Shown here: positions 13,372 to 15,242 of the stretch, in pieces
Layout: the number at the start of each line of letters is the position of its first letter
How positions within the stretch are numbered: the first letter of the stretch is position 1
Source of the DNA: Planctomycetaceae bacterium
Lineage (GTDB): Bacteria; Planctomycetota; Planctomycetia; Pirellulales; Thermoguttaceae
Direction of reading: 5' to 3'
DNA: 15,242 bases
Assembly (NCBI GenBank): GCA_015062085.1
Contig: SUVI01000105.1
Coordinates: 1 to 15,242 of the forward strand
Program-made: the position numbers and the translations under genes
The notes under the pieces: generated by a model
Database searches by the model: none
What the model was told of the DNA's origin: nothing
What the model saw: only the letters and a program-made list of their open reading frames with translations

Positions 13372-14400
13372 TCAGATCTCGACCGTTTTGCCGGTCAGGA
13401 TCGATTCCAGCTCACGGTGGCAGAGCGTCAGCGCTTCAGAAGCGAGCGCACCGTCGAGTTTTTCCGATTTCTTGCCGGTCTCGACGCTCTTGATCACTTC
13501 CGCGATCTCCATCTCGAACGGCAGCGTATCCGTTCCGGCCGGAAGTTCCGGTTTCTCGACCGAACCGTCTTCATGCAGGACCGTCAGCGGCATGTCCATG
13601 AAGAGGTCGCACAGGACCGTCGCTTTCTCAAACTGGACCTCGAAACCGAATGTGAACGGACGCCCCGGCTGCATGATCGCGCCGCTGGTGGCGGTCACGA
13701 GGAGGGACGGATCGTCGTAGTGGAACATCGCGGTGAAGTATTCCGGAACGTTTCCGTCACGGCATCGGCCCGCAGCATGGACGGCCTTCGGCATTCCGAA
13801 GAAGTAGCGGATGAAATGCGCGTCGTGAATGTGGAGATCCAGCAGCGGTCCGCCAACAACGTTCATATCGTAGTATTTGGGGAGCCATTTCGGGTCAGCC
13901 GTCACACGGTAGAAGTTTCCTCCGAGCAGTTTGCCCCATTTTCCGGAGAGTTTCGCTTCAATGAGGTAATCGTACGCCGGGAAGAACGGCAGTACGTGCC
14001 CGATGTTCAGCATTTTTCCGGACTCGGCAGCGGCCTGCGCCATGGCGATCCCTTCATTCGGATCGAGCGAGATCGGTTTTTCGCAGAAAACGTGCTTTCC
14101 GCCTTTCAGTGCCATGATCGCAGCTTCCGCGTGCTGGTTCGGCGGCAGACAGACGTCGATCATGTCCACGTTCGGATCCGCGATCATGTCCTCAAGCTCC
14201 GTGTAGCACGCGAACTGGCTCATGTCCATCATCGTGCCCTGAGGCCCGAAATTTCCCTTGATGGTCGTCCAGTCACCCTTCAAACGGGCTTCGTTGTATT
14301 TTTCGCAAAACGCAACGACCTGAACTCCCGGAACATTCTGGTACGCAAGGTAGTGGATCATGCCCATGAAGCCGATTCCGGCAATTCCGACTTTGATCAT
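13372..14400 (-). CDS. Gfo/Idh/MocA family oxidoreductase
   Basis: The 342-residue protein begins MIKVGIAGIGFMG, a Rossmann dinucleotide-binding motif (Gly8, Gly10, Gly13). VDMIDVCLPPNQHAEAA (78-94) and the family motif CEKP (106-109, with Lys108 as the likely catalytic lysine) follow. The C-terminal alpha/beta domain includes GGPLLDLHIHDAHFIRYFFG, where the His residues are in the usual substrate or proton-relay position. These enzymes oxidise or reduce sugars, inositols or related substrates with NAD(P); this substrate cannot be told. ATG 14400 has AAAGGAG about 10 bases upstream. It is monocistronic, divergent from the MATE gene, with a near-consensus promoter at 14465-14493. Confidence 0.9.
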   Translation of the reverse strand: MIKVGIAGIGFMGMIHYLAYQNVPGVQVVAFCEKYNEARLKGDWTTIKGNFGPQGTMMDMSQFACYTELEDMIADPNVDMIDVCLPPNQHAEAAIMALKGGKHVFCEKPISLDPNEGIAMAQAAAESGKMLNIGHVLPFFPAYDYLIEAKLSGKWGKLLGGNFYRVTADPKWLPKYYDMNVVGGPLLDLHIHDAHFIRYFFGMPKAVHAAGRCRDGNVPEYFTAMFHYDDPSLLVTATSGAIMQPGRPFTFGFEVQFEKATVLCDLFMDMPLTVLHEDGSVEKPELPAGTDTLPFEMEIAEVIKSVETGKKSEKLDGALASEALTLCHRELESILTGKTVEI

Positions 14401-14464
14401 TAGGGGGGTCTCCTTTCAAAATTCCTACTGTTATGGGCGCGTGGCTCGCCGCCCGATGATACAT

Positions 14465-14493
14465 ATTTTAATCTTTCGGCACGATTCTGTCAA
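14465..14493 (-). promoter_or_regulatory. Strong sigma-70-type promoter for oxidoreductase
   Basis: On the minus strand a perfect TTGACA (14493-14488) and TAAAAT (14470-14465) are spaced 17 bases. The leader would be about 60 nt. Confidence 0.75.
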
Positions 14494-14581
14494 GGGTTTC
14501 GGAAAATATTTTTCATTTTTCATATTTTTTTCTGAAAATGGGGATCTTCGGCAGGGATCTCCTTTCTGCATATGCCCCCCA

Positions 14582-14609
14582 TTGACAAAAAATGGATCCT
14601 GCATACAAT
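14582..14609 (+). promoter_or_regulatory. Strong sigma-70-type promoter for MATE gene
   Basis: A perfect TTGACA (14582-14587) and TACAAT (14604-14609) are spaced 16 bases. AATGGGG (14537-14543) and CCCCATT (14577-14583) form an inverted repeat whose right half touches the -35 box, and GGGATCT is repeated at 14541 and 14554. These are possible operator elements. Confidence 0.7.
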
Positions 14610-14681
14610 TGACGATTTCTTTCATCCGGAAAGAGCCATTCCGATAAAAGCGAAAAGGAGATCGTTCAAGAGGCCTGAGCC

Positions 14682-15242
14682 ATGAAGAAGGAAAAAGACC
14701 TGGATCTGTTTCTGAAATACGTCATTCCATCGATGGCGAGCATGGTCATCGCGGGTTCTTTCTGCATTGTGGACATGATCTTCATCGGACAGGGGATCGG
14801 TGAGATCGGACTTGCAGCATTAGGGATCGCGTGGCCGTTGGTGATGTTTTTTATTGCATTGGCAGAAATGATCGGCTCCGGTGCGGCAGTGCTGATCTCG
14901 CAGGCTCGCGGTGAAGGGGATCTTCAGGAAGCACAGCGTCTCTTCTGCAATCTGACCTGGCTTCAGGCTGTCGTGACTGCGGTCCTGATGGTTCCAGTCC
15001 TGATCTTCCTTCCGGAAATACTCCGATTTTTCGGGACGACCGAGATCCTGATGCCTTACGCTTTGGAATATCTCCGGCCAATGATCTGGACGATCGGCGT
15101 GTGCGTTTTCATGATCGGCGGGATCGCGGTCATGAGGAATGACGGAAGCCCAGTCCTCGCGATGTGGGTCGAGTGTACGGGACTTTTGGGAAATATCGTG
15201 CTGGATTGGCTCTTCATCATTTACTTTTCCTGGGGATCCTGG
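14682..15242 (+). CDS. MATE-family efflux transporter, 3' partial
   Basis: The first 187 residues are visible; the frame runs off the window. The sequence is strongly hydrophobic and shows MATE features: the first helix pair with VIPSMASMVIAGSFCIVDMI, the GLAALGIAWPLVMFFIA segment, GSGAAVLISQARGEG (typical MATE helix 2-3 region), and RNDGSPVLAM then GLLGNIVLDWLFIIYF. The pattern is closest to MepA/NorM-like Na+ or H+ antiporters that export cationic drugs or metabolites. A stop codon sits one codon upstream of ATG 14682, fixing the start. AAGAGG about 8 bases upstream is the likely ribosome binding site; the better AAGGAG at 14655 is too far. Transcribed from the promoter at 14582. Confidence 0.85.
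   Translation, partial: MKKEKDLDLFLKYVIPSMASMVIAGSFCIVDMIFIGQGIGEIGLAALGIAWPLVMFFIALAEMIGSGAAVLISQARGEGDLQEAQRLFCNLTWLQAVVTAVLMVPVLIFLPEILRFFGTTEILMPYALEYLRPMIWTIGVCVFMIGGIAVMRNDGSPVLAMWVECTGLLGNIVLDWLFIIYFSWGSW

Noticed and set aside
13234..14403. 389-residue open frame on the plus strand
   Set aside because: Antisense shadow of the Gfo/Idh/MocA oxidoreductase.

Overview
The window reads as a chromosomal segment of a Planctomycetota-like bacterium, possibly an animal-gut lineage. This is an inference from gene families. The clues are a thiamine protein with a ThiD2 domain fused in front of a ThiE-like region, a membrane-anchored prenyltransferase/squalene-cyclase-fold protein with an acidic tether, a small TPR membrane protein typical of the phylum, and the pgpH-ybeY-CNNM/HlyC gene order. 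No rRNA, tRNA, CRISPR array, transposase or phage gene was seen.

Layout. Positions 1-4875 (+) hold a housekeeping cluster: a 5'-partial PgpH-type c-di-AMP phosphodiesterase whose N-terminal part is an in-frame 18-bp minisatellite, then ybeY, a CBS-domain CNNM/HlyC membrane protein and ruvX, closed by a hairpin terminator. Convergent to it, 7728-5081 (-) carries panD (own promoter), then pgsA, a ThiD2/ThiE-like gene and a membrane TPR gene, the last three tightly spaced. Positions 7950-10300 form an accessory-looking, repeat-rich stretch. It has two orphan small genes: an Ala/Gly-rich hydrophobic peptide, and a very basic 88-residue protein with a near-consensus promoter, a structured leader of about 190 nt, a strong ribosome binding site and its own terminator. 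Around them lie MITE-like elements, hairpins, 28-bp tandem repeats and one of two copies of a ~95-bp dispersed hairpin element. Positions 12924-10311 (-) encode the toroid protein and a zinc-ribbon membrane protein, separated by a terminator. Positions 14400-13372 (-) encode a Gfo/Idh/MocA oxidoreductase, divergent from a MATE transporter (14682 onward, +) that runs off the window.

Best leads: (1) the structured leader plus small basic protein at 9261-9856, whose leader contains two crossing stems that would form a pseudoknot; (2) two repeat families, at 4955/10189 and 10102-10185, in which base changes between copies are compensatory and so support a folded hairpin; (3) a ThiE-like domain that appears to have lost its active-site half; (4) the uniform minisatellite inside pgpH. 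All functional statements rest on reading the sequence and on family knowledge; no database search was possible.
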